DNA of 54,230 bases from Alphaproteobacteria bacterium (GTDB lineage: Bacteria > Myxococcota_A > UBA796 > GCA-2862545). Position 1 is the first letter of the stretch. Each line of letters opens with the position of its first letter. The stretch is taken from assembly GCA_020632885.1 (NCBI GenBank), contig JACKEQ010000023.1:45001-99230 (forward strand), written 5' to 3'. The notes under the pieces were generated by a model. It was not told the DNA's origin. It did not search any database and was given only the letters and a program-made list of their open reading frames with translations. Shown here piece after piece: positions 1 through 9,585 of the stretch. Both the position numbers and the translations under genes were made by a program.

Positions 1-1386
<1,386 letters not shown>

Positions 1387-1450
1387 GCCATGCGTTCGAT
1401 GAACGCGAATCCGATATCCGCATCGATTCTATCCCTATACGCACCCTTTT

Positions 1451-1569
1451 CGACCGGTGATGATAGTCCGGAGGTTCCACCCGATCCCATTCCGAACTCG
1501 GAAGTTAAGCTCCATGACGCCGATGGTACTGCAGGGGTCACCCTGTGGGAGAGTAGGTCTCGCCGGTCA
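1451..1569 (+). rRNA. rrf: 5S ribosomal RNA
   Basis: About 119 nt with the conserved 5S core (CCGAACTCGGAAGTTAAGC and the following GCCGATGGTACTGC). The 5' end (GACCGGTGA, from 1452) pairs with the 3' end (TCGCCGGTC, to 1568), closing helix I. It lies about 65 nt after 23S, in the usual 23S-5S order, with no tRNA in the spacer. Exact ends are inferred from the terminal helix. Confidence 0.94.
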
Positions 1570-1577
1570 CCCTTCCC

Positions 1578-1610
1578 GACCCCGGATCGCCGTACAGGCG
1601 GTCCGGGGTC
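1578..1610 (+). terminator. Terminator of the rRNA operon
   Basis: A GC-rich hairpin follows 5S directly. The arm GACCCCGGATCGCC pairs with GGCGGTCCGGGGTC around the loop GTACA, giving a 14-bp stem with a single G-T pair. A short T-containing stretch (GCTTCGTTTCTGG) follows. Position and strength fit the rRNA operon terminator. Confidence 0.85.
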
Positions 1611-1631
1611 GCTTCGTTTCTGGTCCTGGTC

Positions 1632-2021
1632 ATGGCGCTCGTCATCCTGCTCGCCTGCGTGCACAATCCCGCGTCGCAGATCCCGTACGGCGCCACGTCG
1701 GTGTCGGTGGACTTCGGGCGCACGGTCGTGGACCCCGAGGGCCTGGATGTGGTCGTCCGGGACCTCGGACCCCGGGTGGTCCCCCGCGCGAAGGTGGGCG
1801 TCCGCACCCTCGACGACCGCGTGGAGATCGTGCGGTTCGTCACGGTCGTGGAGGTCGTGGAGGACCCCATCACCCAGCTCGACCTCGACCATGCACGGTT
1901 GTTCGCGCCGCGCGCGAAGGTCGGGGAGACCATCGCTGTCGCGCTCACCTTCGGACCCTTCCTGCAGGCCGGGCTCGCAGAAGACGACCGCTGGTACCGG
2001 GGTCGCCGCAAGGGCGACTGA
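1632..2021 (+). CDS. Small putative lipoprotein, unknown function
   Basis: A 129-aa protein that I do not recognise. It starts with a very short hydrophobic stretch ending in an LLAC lipobox, so Cys9 could be lipidated after signal peptidase II cleavage; there is no basic residue before it. The rest is rich in V, D and R. The sequence PRAKVG occurs twice (around residues 51 and 93), hinting at an internal repeat of about 42 residues, and the C-terminus is basic. It begins just after the rRNA terminator and ends 3 bases before the convergent CapA-like gene. No clear ribosome binding site is visible, and reverse-strand ORFs overlap it, so confidence is moderate. Confidence 0.6.
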   Translation: MALVILLACVHNPASQIPYGATSVSVDFGRTVVDPEGLDVVVRDLGPRVVPRAKVGVRTLDDRVEIVRFVTVVEVVEDPITQLDLDHARLFAPRAKVGETIAVALTFGPFLQAGLAEDDRWYRGRRKGD

Positions 2022-2024
2022 TCT

Positions 2025-3266
2025 TCAGCGCTCCCAGGACGTCCCGAGGTGCGCCCGGATCCGCTCGAGCTCCTCGAGGTAGTGCGGCTGGTCCAGCAGG
2101 ACCTCCAGGGGACGCACCCAGGCCTGCCGCTGCTCGGTGACGCTCGCGACCGGTGCCCACCCGAGTCCCGTCACGTCGCGGCCCGCGAAGGTGGCTGTGC
2201 CCACGAGCCCCACCGCCGTGGGGTCGCCGGGGATGTCGGTGCCGAAGTCACCCAGTGAGTAGAGCACGGCCGCCGTGCGGGGCTCGTCGTCCTCGGTGCG
2301 CACACTGCAGGTGCCGATTCCGGGCACGACGTCCGGGTGGTTCACGTAGCAGAGCTCCGCGGGCTGCACGACGTGGGGCCCATGTCCGACGACCAGGTCG
2401 GCACCCGCGGCGATGATCTCCCGCGCGACGATCATGAAGTGGGGGTCGGGGTAGTACTCGTACTCGAACCCCCAGTGCACGAAGACCACCTTCCTGTCGG
2501 CCTGCGTGGCCTCGAGCTGGTCGCGGATCCGGCCGATGTCGGTCTCGTCCTGCCCGAACCGCACCACGTTCAGGTCGAACACCTCGGACGTCCGGCCGTC
2601 GTTCAGGCCCCAGGTGTACGCGAACAGCCCGACGTCCACCCCGTCCCTGTCCACGACCAGGGGGTCGTCCAGCCCGATCCCGACCCTCGCGTGGAGCTCG
2701 ACCTGGTCCACCGTCTCCAGCAGGCCCTGGTCGCCCACGTCCAGGCTGTGGTTGTTGTTCAGCTGCAGGATGTCCACCGGCAGGCTCACGAGCATCTCGG
2801 GAGGCGCGTTGAACTGGTAGGGGCCGTACGCCCTCGGCTCCGTGCTGAACGACGGGGCCACCGGGGTCTCGAGGTTGCCCACCCGGAGCGCTGCGTCCTC
2901 GAGCAGGACGGCGCTGGGCTCCGCGTAGTGCGCCCAGTTGTCCTGCACCTGGTACATGATGTCACCCACCGCCGCGAGGTCCGGCGGGCCCGCGAGGGCC
3001 GGGATCTGCGCGCGCATGGCGTCGAAGTGCTCCAGGACCTCCGGAGGCGCGGACTTCCGGTGCTCCACGGCCTTCCGCAGGTACAGCCCCACGAAGGTCG
3101 GGTCGCTCGGGTCGTACGCCTCCGTCTCCCAGCGCACCTCCTCCCAGGGCGGGAGGTCGGTCTCCGGTGTGGTGACGTACGGGAAGACCTCGGTGGCGTC
3201 GGGCCAGCCGTGGTACGGGCCGCACGCCAGCAGCAGCGTCAGGATGGGAAGTCCCAGTCCGGCCAC
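2025..3266 (-). CDS. CapA-family metallophosphatase-like lipoprotein
   Basis: A 413-aa member of the CapA / poly-gamma-glutamate synthesis family (calcineurin-like phosphoesterase fold). In order it has GDIM at about residue 101, NLE near 131, NNNH near 167, HWG followed by an acidic-aromatic patch near 252, GHGPH near 280 and YSLGDF near 325. These are the metal-site signatures of the family; GHGPH replaces the commoner GHHPH. The GTG start at 3266 gives a lipoprotein signal ending LLLAC. The reading frame is open further upstream, but that part lies inside the GST gene and looks like shadow sequence. It overlaps the GST 3' end by 28 bases and closes a four-gene run (lipoprotein, OmpA, GST, CapA). 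The substrate cannot be told; no other poly-glutamate or capsule genes are nearby. Confidence 0.85.
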   Translation of the reverse strand: MAGLGLPILTLLLACGPYHGWPDATEVFPYVTTPETDLPPWEEVRWETEAYDPSDPTFVGLYLRKAVEHRKSAPPEVLEHFDAMRAQIPALAGPPDLAAVGDIMYQVQDNWAHYAEPSAVLLEDAALRVGNLETPVAPSFSTEPRAYGPYQFNAPPEMLVSLPVDILQLNNNHSLDVGDQGLLETVDQVELHARVGIGLDDPLVVDRDGVDVGLFAYTWGLNDGRTSEVFDLNVVRFGQDETDIGRIRDQLEATQADRKVVFVHWGFEYEYYPDPHFMIVAREIIAAGADLVVGHGPHVVQPAELCYVNHPDVVPGIGTCSVRTEDDEPRTAAVLYSLGDFGTDIPGDPTAVGLVGTATFAGRDVTGLGWAPVASVTEQRQAWVRPLEVLLDQPHYLEELERIRAHLGTSWER

Positions 3267-3958
3267 GCGCGGGCGCGCATGCGCTCCAGGTAGCCGCGCA
3301 GGGGCGTTCCGGACGCGAAGGCGGGCTGGAGGGCCTCGGTGCCGAGCGGGTGCGCCAGGCACTCCAGGAACGCGTACACCCCCGCGTCCACCGAGCAGGG
3401 CGCGTCGCCGAGCAGGAAGGCCCGGTCGCCGAGCGTGACGGCCACGGCGTCCAGGTCCTGACGGGCCCGGAGCACCACCTCGTCGAGCGGGTGCCGTGCG
3501 AGCCCGTGAGCGAGGGCCGCCTTGCGGGTCCCGCGTCGCAGCCAGGCGGTCAGCGGCCTCCGGATCAGGCCCGGCACGCCAGCGCCGATCACCTCCCGGT
3601 AGACCGCCCACGGCTCGTCCTGCAGCCAGCGCAGCACGATGATCGCCCAGTACGTGTGCTCCTCGAGCATGCGCTGGACCGGCAGCAGCCGCCGGATGTC
3701 ATCGGGGGCGAACGGCGCGTCGAGCTGGACCTCCGGCAGGTCGAGGAGAGTGCGGACGATGCGGGAGGAGTCCGGGATCAGGGTCCCGTCGAGCTCGATG
3801 AAGGGCGCCTTGCCGAGCGGAGCGCCCATGGGCGTCCAGGGCACGACCTCGTACTCGAGGCCCGCGAGCTTCAGGAACGTCTCGGCCTTCAGGCAGAAGG
3901 GGCTGGGGTTCGGAAGCTCCCAGGGCACGACGAACTGGTGCAGCCGGACGGAGCTCAC
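3239..3958 (-). CDS. Fax/metaxin-type glutathione S-transferase-like protein
   Basis: A 239-aa soluble protein with a thioredoxin-like N-terminal half and a helical C-terminal half. The start has the family-typical pattern NPSPFCLKAETFLK (about residues 17-30). A KAPFIELDG segment follows (cis-Pro and strand) and then IPDSSRI, the usual place for the glutathione-binding Ser. This pattern belongs to the 'failed axon connections'/metaxin-like GST_N_4 plus GST_C_6 group rather than to classical detoxifying GSTs. It overlaps the OmpA gene stop by ATGA and runs into the CapA-like gene, so the three are probably co-translated. Substrate and real glutathione use are unknown. Confidence 0.85.
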   Translation of the reverse strand: MSSVRLHQFVVPWELPNPSPFCLKAETFLKLAGLEYEVVPWTPMGAPLGKAPFIELDGTLIPDSSRIVRTLLDLPEVQLDAPFAPDDIRRLLPVQRMLEEHTYWAIIVLRWLQDEPWAVYREVIGAGVPGLIRRPLTAWLRRGTRKAALAHGLARHPLDEVVLRARQDLDAVAVTLGDRAFLLGDAPCSVDAGVYAFLECLAHPLGTEALQPAFASGTPLRGYLERMRARAWPDWDFPS

Positions 3959-5433
3959 TCCGGTGCCTTCTGGACCTCGAGCACGTGGAACTCCACGCGA
4001 CGGTTCCTCCGCCGACCCTCGGTGGTGGTGTTGTCCGCGCGGGGCTGGGTCTCGCCATAGCCCTTCGCGGTCAGGCGGCTGGCGTCGACCCCGCGGGCCA
4101 CCAGCATCCGCTTCACCTCGTCCACGCGCTTCTGCGAGAGCTCCTGGTTGCTGATGTTGGTGCCCTCGGCGCTCGCGTGCCCGGCGACCTCGACGAGCTT
4201 GATCTCGGGATGGTTGACGAGCACGGCGGCCACGGCCTCGATCAGCCCCAGAGACGCGTCGGCGAGCTCGAAGGACCCACGGGTGAACAGCACGGGGTCC
4301 AGGGTGACGATGGCATCGTCGCGGAGCTGGATGCGCTGCGGGCGGAGGATGGCGTCCACGCGCTGGCGCGGCCCGGTGGTCTCCGGCAGGCTCACGAGCT
4401 TGATGATGGCGTCGTAGCCCTCGCTCGCGAGCATGACCCGGTAGTGACCCACGGGGAACACCCGCTCGCTCTCGCCCTGGGCGTCGAGCGACCAGTGCTC
4501 CTCGGTGGGCCCGTTCAGCCAGACCTCGGCCGAGATGGGGGTGCCCCCGAGGTTCTTCGCGGTGATCACCAGCGTGCCCGGCGCCCAGCCGAGCTCGAGG
4601 TCCACGCGGTTGTCGCCCTCTTCCAGCATGAGCTCCAGGGGCTCCGCCTCGAGGCCCTCGAACACGGGCAGGAGCTGGACCTTGCTCCCCGGCATCAGGT
4701 CCGGGAGCGTGAGCCGACCGTCGCGGTTCGTGTTCCCCATGTACTCGCCGTTCATCTGCACGGCGACGTTGCTCATGAGGTCGCCCTCGGCGTTCTTCAC
4801 CTTGATGCGCACCGTGGAGAGGTCGTCCGGGCAGCCGTCCTCGTCCGCGTAGCCGTTGCGCAGCTCGGCATCGTGGGGGCAGGCGTCCACGGCGTCCGGG
4901 ATGGTGTCGCCGTCGAGGTCCGGCAGGGCTGCGCGCTGCTGGAACTGGAGGCCCACGAGCGCCTCGGTGTGCCCGGCGAATCCGCCGAGCCCGACGCGCC
5001 CGGAGACCATGTACCGGACGTCCGCGCGCAGGCTCAGGGTGTCGGTGAGCGCGTAGGTCGCCATCGGACCCACATGGAACGCGAGGTCGGTGTCGTTGCC
5101 CAGCGTGGGGCTGGCGATGCCGAGGGTTCCTCCCCCCGCGAGGAGACCCGGGACCACCTTCGCCATCTCGGGACCCAGGAGGCCGCCGTGCGCCCGGAAG
5201 CCCGTGATGAGCCCTCCGGCCTGCACCGCGGGCCCGAGCCCACCCTCCACCTCGAGCAGCAGGTGGTCCGCGACGATGTAGCCCAGTCGCCCGCCCACGA
5301 GGAGCGAAGCACCCAGCGGGGCGTGCTCGTGATCAGCGGGACGGTAGAGCTCGTGGTTGGGCCCGGCGAGGTGCGCGCCCACGAACCCGCCGGCGATCGG
5401 CGCGGCCTGTGCGGCGAAGAGGAGCGTCAGCAT
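3955..5433 (-). CDS. OmpA-family outer membrane protein with calcium-binding repeat and carboxypeptidase-regulatory/PEGA-like domains
   Basis: A 492-aa outer-membrane protein. A 10-residue signal-like start (MLTLLFAAQA) is followed by a barrel-like region to about residue 165. A thrombospondin type-3-like stretch (DLDGDTIPDAVDACP, about 172-205) comes next. Two beta-sandwich segments follow (about 206-285 carboxypeptidase-regulatory-like, 286-365 PEGA-like), then a C-terminal OmpA peptidoglycan-binding domain (about 375-485) with GHAS and the family RVEF ending. The OmpA domain would bind peptidoglycan and tie the outer membrane to the wall. The two sandwich domains between the acidic repeat and OmpA make it longer than simple OmpA porins. 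It sits 9 bases after a small lipoprotein gene and overlaps the GST gene by 4 bases. Confidence 0.92.
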   Translation of the reverse strand: MLTLLFAAQAAPIAGGFVGAHLAGPNHELYRPADHEHAPLGASLLVGGRLGYIVADHLLLEVEGGLGPAVQAGGLITGFRAHGGLLGPEMAKVVPGLLAGGGTLGIASPTLGNDTDLAFHVGPMATYALTDTLSLRADVRYMVSGRVGLGGFAGHTEALVGLQFQQRAALPDLDGDTIPDAVDACPHDAELRNGYADEDGCPDDLSTVRIKVKNAEGDLMSNVAVQMNGEYMGNTNRDGRLTLPDLMPGSKVQLLPVFEGLEAEPLELMLEEGDNRVDLELGWAPGTLVITAKNLGGTPISAEVWLNGPTEEHWSLDAQGESERVFPVGHYRVMLASEGYDAIIKLVSLPETTGPRQRVDAILRPQRIQLRDDAIVTLDPVLFTRGSFELADASLGLIEAVAAVLVNHPEIKLVEVAGHASAEGTNISNQELSQKRVDEVKRMLVARGVDASRLTAKGYGETQPRADNTTTEGRRRNRRVEFHVLEVQKAPE

Positions 5434-5442
5434 GCGCGAAGC

Positions 5443-5811
5443 TTACTCGGGAACGTAGAGGCATTCCACAAGCGGGGCACATCCCGGCGGCGGGGGCTCC
5501 TGGAAGAGGGCGCAGGGGTCGTCGAGCATCTCGCTGATGCAGGCCTCGAAGTCGCCGACTGCGAGCCCGCACCCCTCGAGCAACCCGAGGACGATGGTCG
5601 TGCACTCCGACAACGACGCCGTGGGGTCCACCTCGTTCCCGTTGCACACGACGGGCTCGAGGTCGGCGGCGCGCTCGAGCTGGGTCTCGCAGACGTCCTC
5701 CTTCTGCTCGTCGGACAGCTCGGACACGGGCGTCTCGGAGGTGTACGTCGACCCGATGGGCGCGGAGCCCGACACGCACGCGACCAGACCCAGCATCCAC
5801 ACCACGACCAC
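5443..5811 (-). CDS. Small cysteine-rich lipoprotein
   Basis: A 122-aa secreted protein of unknown function. The start MVVVWMLGLVAC ends in a lipobox-like VAC with Cys12 as the likely lipidation site; there is no basic n-region. The mature part is acidic and holds eight or nine further cysteines (for example DVCETQLE, ECTTI, GCGLA, CISEML, PCALF, GCAPLVECL), which suggests disulfides in the periplasm. It is the first gene of the lipoprotein-OmpA-GST-CapA run and is divergent from the helicase gene, so its promoter should lie in 5812-5909. No family assignment is possible by eye. Confidence 0.75.
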   Translation of the reverse strand: MVVVWMLGLVACVSGSAPIGSTYTSETPVSELSDEQKEDVCETQLERAADLEPVVCNGNEVDPTASLSECTTIVLGLLEGCGLAVGDFEACISEMLDDPCALFQEPPPPGCAPLVECLYVPE

Positions 5812-5909
5812 CTCCGGGGAATGAAGGAACCTAGCAGACCCTCGCGCGACCTGCCGGAACGTGCATGCGGCCCCCCCCGGGTCGGCTTACGCGTGCCGCT
5901 GGAGACACA

Positions 5910-7679
5910 TTGACCACCGAATCGTTCAGCGCTCTCGGCCTCGACGAGCGCCTCATCGAGGCCCTCGACGCCCTGGGCTTCACCGCACCCACGCCCATCC
6001 AGGCGGCCGCCGTGCCCGCCGTCATCTCGGGGTCCGACGTCGTCGGACGCGCCCGCACGGGCTCCGGCAAGACCGCAGCCTTCGGCCTCGGGGTGCTCCA
6101 GCGCCTCCTGACCAGCGAGGGGAAGGGGGTGCGCGCCCTCGTCCTCGCGCCGACCCGCGAGCTCGCGCTCCAGGTGAGCGAGGCCCTCGACAGCTTCGCC
6201 GCCAAGGTGCCCTTCCGCACGGCCACCGTGTACGGCGGCGCGCCGTATCCGCCGCAGATCCACGCCCTGAAGACCGCCACGGTCGTCGTGGGCACGCCCG
6301 GCCGCCTGCTCGACCACCTGGAGCGCGGGACCCTCTCGCTCTCGGACGTCCAGTGCGTCGTGCTCGACGAGGCCGACGAGATGCTGCGCATGGGCTTCAT
6401 CGACGACGTCGAGACCCTGCTCGCCGCGACGCCCGAGGGGCGCCAGGTGGTGCTGTTCAGCGCCACCATGCCCGACGCCATCCAGAAGATCGCCGACAAG
6501 CATCAGCGTGATGCCGTCGAGATCCAGGTCGAGGACCGGGACCTCATGGTCGGCCACATCCGCCAGGTGTTCATGCGGGTGCCCCGACGCAACCGCATCG
6601 ACGCCCTGGTCCGCGTGCTGCGCGGCACGACCCGCGACGCCACCCTCGTGTTCGCGCGCACCCGCGCCGAGTGTGCCGAGGTGGCCGACGAGCTCGCCCG
6701 CCGCGGCGTGCCGGCGGACGCCCTGCACGGCGACCTCAACCAGGCCGCGCGGGAGCGGGTCCTGGCGCGCCTCCGTGCCCGTCGCCTGGACGTGGTCGTG
6801 GCCACGGACGTCGCGGCCCGCGGGCTGGACGTCGACCACATCACGCACGTCGTGAATCTCGAGCTGCCCGGCGACGCCGAGACCTACGTGCACCGGATCG
6901 GTCGCACGGGCCGCGTGGGTCGCGAGGGCATGGCGATCCTCTTCTGCACCCCCCGCGAGATGCGGCGCATGCGGTTCCTCGAGGAGGAGCTCGGTCAGCG
7001 GATCGATCCGCTCGACGTGCCGTCGGACGCCGAGCTCGCCGCGCACCAGAAGGACGCCGTGCAGTCCCTCCTGCGCGATGCCCTCGACAGCCCGGCCATC
7101 GAGACGGCCGCGACGTGGGTCGAGGACCTCGCCGCCGCGATGGAGGTCTCCGTCGAGCAGGTCGCCGCCGCCGCCCTCGCGCGCGTGGCCCTGGAGCTCG
7201 GCTACGCCCTCGAGGCCGACCCCGATCCCATGCCCCCCGGTTGGTCCCGCCGTCCCAGCGAGCGTCCTGCGATGCCAAAGGAGGACTGCAACGAGGTCGA
7301 GCTGTTCTTCCCGGTCGGTCGGCGCGACGACGTGCGGCCGGGTGACTTCGTCGGCGCCCTCGCGAACGAGGGGGGCATCGACGGCAGCAGCATCGGCCGC
7401 GTGAACATCTTCGACCGGAAGTCCTTCGTGGGGCTGCCCCGCGCGGTCGCCGAGGACCTCCTCGCCCGCGTCGAGACGCTCGAGATCCGCGGCACGCCGG
7501 TGACCCTCACCCTCGGGTGGGGCAAGGGCGAGCCCGGCGAGGACCGCGATGCCGACCGTGGGGATCGGGGTCGTGGCCGGGGTCGTGGTCGCGGCGGACG
7601 GGGCGGTGGACGCGGCCGTGGCCGTGGACGCGGCCGGGGTCGTGGCGGCTTCCGGGGGCGCGGACGCGGTCGCGGGTGA
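5910..7679 (+). CDS. DEAD-box RNA helicase with DbpA-type RNA-binding domain and RGG tail
   Basis: An ATP-dependent RNA helicase of 589 aa. A Q-motif (GFTAPTPIQ) precedes motif I ARTGSGKT (residues 48-55; most family members have Q at the Arg). Then come PTRELALQ (Ia), TPGRLLDH (Ib), DEADEML (II, near 151), SAT (III) and HRIGRTGRVGREG (VI). Around 465-540 is a DbpA/CsdA-type RNA-binding domain, followed by a tail of about 35 residues of G and R in RGRG repeats. TTG at 5910 is preferred because GGAG lies 6 bases upstream and the Q-motif follows closely; an in-frame ATG at 5865 would add 15 unlikely residues. DbpA-type domains target 23S rRNA H92 in known homologues, and the 23S gene lies 4.5 kb upstream. 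A cold-shock or ribosome-assembly role is likely. Confidence 0.95.
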   Translation: MTTESFSALGLDERLIEALDALGFTAPTPIQAAAVPAVISGSDVVGRARTGSGKTAAFGLGVLQRLLTSEGKGVRALVLAPTRELALQVSEALDSFAAKVPFRTATVYGGAPYPPQIHALKTATVVVGTPGRLLDHLERGTLSLSDVQCVVLDEADEMLRMGFIDDVETLLAATPEGRQVVLFSATMPDAIQKIADKHQRDAVEIQVEDRDLMVGHIRQVFMRVPRRNRIDALVRVLRGTTRDATLVFARTRAECAEVADELARRGVPADALHGDLNQAARERVLARLRARRLDVVVATDVAARGLDVDHITHVVNLELPGDAETYVHRIGRTGRVGREGMAILFCTPREMRRMRFLEEELGQRIDPLDVPSDAELAAHQKDAVQSLLRDALDSPAIETAATWVEDLAAAMEVSVEQVAAAALARVALELGYALEADPDPMPPGWSRRPSERPAMPKEDCNEVELFFPVGRRDDVRPGDFVGALANEGGIDGSSIGRVNIFDRKSFVGLPRAVAEDLLARVETLEIRGTPVTLTLGWGKGEPGEDRDADRGDRGRGRGRGRGGRGGGRGRGRGRGRGRGGFRGRGRGRG

Positions 7680-7702
7680 GTCGGTGAGTTACGATCGTCC
7701 CG

Positions 7703-8086
7703 ATGTGGACGATCGCCCTCGCCTTCGCAGACCCCACGCCGCCCGCGGTGCGCGAGCTGATCCAGGATCAGCTCGAGGCCTTCGAGACCCACGACGCCGA
7801 GCGCGCGTGGAAGCACGTCAGCCCGGGCCTTCGGGCCACGTTCCGCACGGCGGACGGCTTCCTGCAGATGGTCGAGCGTGGCTACGCGCCCGTGGTCGCA
7901 CCGCGATCCGTGCGCTTCGGCGACTTCACGACCTACGACGGTGACCCCGCCCAGTGGCTGGACCTCGAGGGTCGCGACGGCGGTCGCTACCGGGCGCTCT
8001 ACCTGCTGGAGGCCCAGGCGGACGGCTCCTGGCGCACGTCCGGCTGCATGCTCTTCGAGGTGGCCCCCACGCCCCCGGCGGTCTGA
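7703..8086 (+). CDS. DUF4864 family protein
   Basis: A 127-aa protein matching the DUF4864 pattern: an N-terminal helix with LIQDQLEAF, an acidic turn HDAERAW, then SPGLRATF, a GYAPVV-PRSV segment and a C-terminal DGSWRTSGC strand. The fold resembles NTF2-like proteins; the function is not established. The first residues (MWTIALAFADP) may be a very short export signal. It follows the helicase by 23 bases on the same strand and abuts the convergent methyltransferase gene with no gap. Confidence 0.82.
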   Translation: MWTIALAFADPTPPAVRELIQDQLEAFETHDAERAWKHVSPGLRATFRTADGFLQMVERGYAPVVAPRSVRFGDFTTYDGDPAQWLDLEGRDGGRYRALYLLEAQADGSWRTSGCMLFEVAPTPPAV

Positions 8087-9583
8087 TCACCCCTGTTCGA
8101 GCGAGCGCATCAGGCTGCGGGGAGCCCCGAGGGCGAGGAGGGCGAGGGCCAGGTCGCCATGCAGGGGCACCCGGGCGGCACCGCCGCGCGCGACGTGCAC
8201 GAACGGGCGCTGCAGGCCGGCCTTCTCCGCGAAGAACCCGCGCGTCTTCTGCTCCTCGCCCGCGATGCGGAGCCCCCGCCGGGCCAGCTCGCCCCGGACG
8301 GCCTCCAGCGACCCCCGGGCCTCCACGGCCAGCAGGGTGTGCGTCGCCACCTCGGCGAGCGGCTTCCACCGTGCGACCTTCGACCCGCCCGCCTCCACCC
8401 GGCCGAGCGCCAGCACCCACACCAGGCCTGGCCGACCGCGGGCCCCGGACACCCCCGTCGGCACAGGGCTCTGGGCGCTCCCGCCCTTCACGGACCACGT
8501 GCGCACGGGCTCGCCGCGCTCGAGCACCGCGACGGTCTCGACCTCCCGGGTCTGCGGGAACAGGTCGATGGGCGTCAGCGACTTCGTGCGCATGCCGTGG
8601 GCCGCGAGCACGTCGAGGTCCCGGGCCAGGGTCTCCGGACCGCACGACACGTACACCAGGCGTCGTCCGAGCTTCGCCACACGCTCGAGGGACGCGGGGT
8701 CGGACCCCCGCCGGGCGGGGTTCAGCACGACGACGTCGAAGCTACCGTCGAACGTCATGTCCTCGACCTTCGACGTGTGCACCGTGACGCCGGCCGGCGC
8801 CCGTCGACGCGCGGCCTCCGCGGACTGGCGGACCTCCTCCACCATCACCACCCGCCGACCCTCGGCCAGCATGAGGCCGTAGGCGCCCACCCCCGCGTAG
8901 AGGTCGAGCACGCTGGTCGCCTTGCCCACCGCGTCGCGCACGAGCCCGTGGAGCACGGCGGCCTGGCGGGGATCGGCCTGGAAGAACGCCCCCGGAAGCA
9001 GGTCGTAGCGGGTGGACCCGATCGCCTCCTCGAGGGCCTGTCGACCCGCGACGACACGGGGGTTCGCGCCCATGACGCGCTTCCCGGCCTTGTCGGCCGT
9101 GCTCACGGCCACCGAGACCAGCGCCGGCACGTCCCGCATGAGGGCCCGCGCGGCCCTGGCGCCCCCGGGCAGCTCGCCGCCCCGGCACGCGAAGACGGCC
9201 TGGAGCTCGCCGGTGGCCCGTGAGACCCGCAGATCCAGGGAGTGCACGCCGGCCTTCCCGCGCAGCCAGGCCACGATGGGACCGAGCGCCTCGCGCAGCT
9301 CGGGCGCCAGCACCGGACAGTCGGGGGTGTGGAGGACCTTCTTCCCGCGCCCCACCTCCGCGTAGAGCCCGATGCTCACCTGCTTGCCGATGTGCACGGG
9401 CAGCTTCAGCCGGTGCCGGTAGGCCTCTGTGAAGGCAGAGCCCACGATGGGTGCGGGCTCCGGAAGGTGACCGAAGCGCTCCACCGCACGGTGCAGGCGG
9501 CTCGCCTTGGCGCGGAGCTGGGCCTCGTAGGGGCGGTCGGCGAGCGGGCAGCCCGGGCAGGTGGGGTGGTGACGGCACTCCAT
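8087..9583 (-). CDS. 23S rRNA (uracil-5-)-methyltransferase, RlmD/RumA-like, with extra C-terminal domain
   Basis: A SAM-dependent RNA methyltransferase of 498 aa. Cys3, Cys9, Cys12 and a distant Cys89 (HTPDCPVL) match the four iron-sulfur ligands of RumA. The usual N-terminal TRAM domain is absent. The SAM fold has LDLYAGVGAYGL and VLNPARRG, the catalytic Cys lies in YVSCGP and the general base Glu in TREVETV. Members make m5U at 23S U1939 (RlmD), U747 (RlmC) or both (RlmCD); which one applies here is undecided. About 130 residues follow the catalytic domain (roughly 368-498) that typical RlmD lacks. ATG at 9583 is chosen because it directly precedes the Cys cluster; the upstream extension lies in the preceding gene. 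It is last in the minus-strand run from 15412. Confidence 0.9.
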   Translation of the reverse strand: MECRHHPTCPGCPLADRPYEAQLRAKASRLHRAVERFGHLPEPAPIVGSAFTEAYRHRLKLPVHIGKQVSIGLYAEVGRGKKVLHTPDCPVLAPELREALGPIVAWLRGKAGVHSLDLRVSRATGELQAVFACRGGELPGGARAARALMRDVPALVSVAVSTADKAGKRVMGANPRVVAGRQALEEAIGSTRYDLLPGAFFQADPRQAAVLHGLVRDAVGKATSVLDLYAGVGAYGLMLAEGRRVVMVEEVRQSAEAARRRAPAGVTVHTSKVEDMTFDGSFDVVVLNPARRGSDPASLERVAKLGRRLVYVSCGPETLARDLDVLAAHGMRTKSLTPIDLFPQTREVETVAVLERGEPVRTWSVKGGSAQSPVPTGVSGARGRPGLVWVLALGRVEAGGSKVARWKPLAEVATHTLLAVEARGSLEAVRGELARRGLRIAGEEQKTRGFFAEKAGLQRPFVHVARGGAARVPLHGDLALALLALGAPRSLMRSLEQG

Positions 9584-9585
9584 GG

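Noticed and set aside
7555..7680. GC-rich DNA repeat at the helicase 3' end, considered as CRISPR or satellite repeat
   Set aside because: It encodes the RGRG tail in frame, with no spacer structure.
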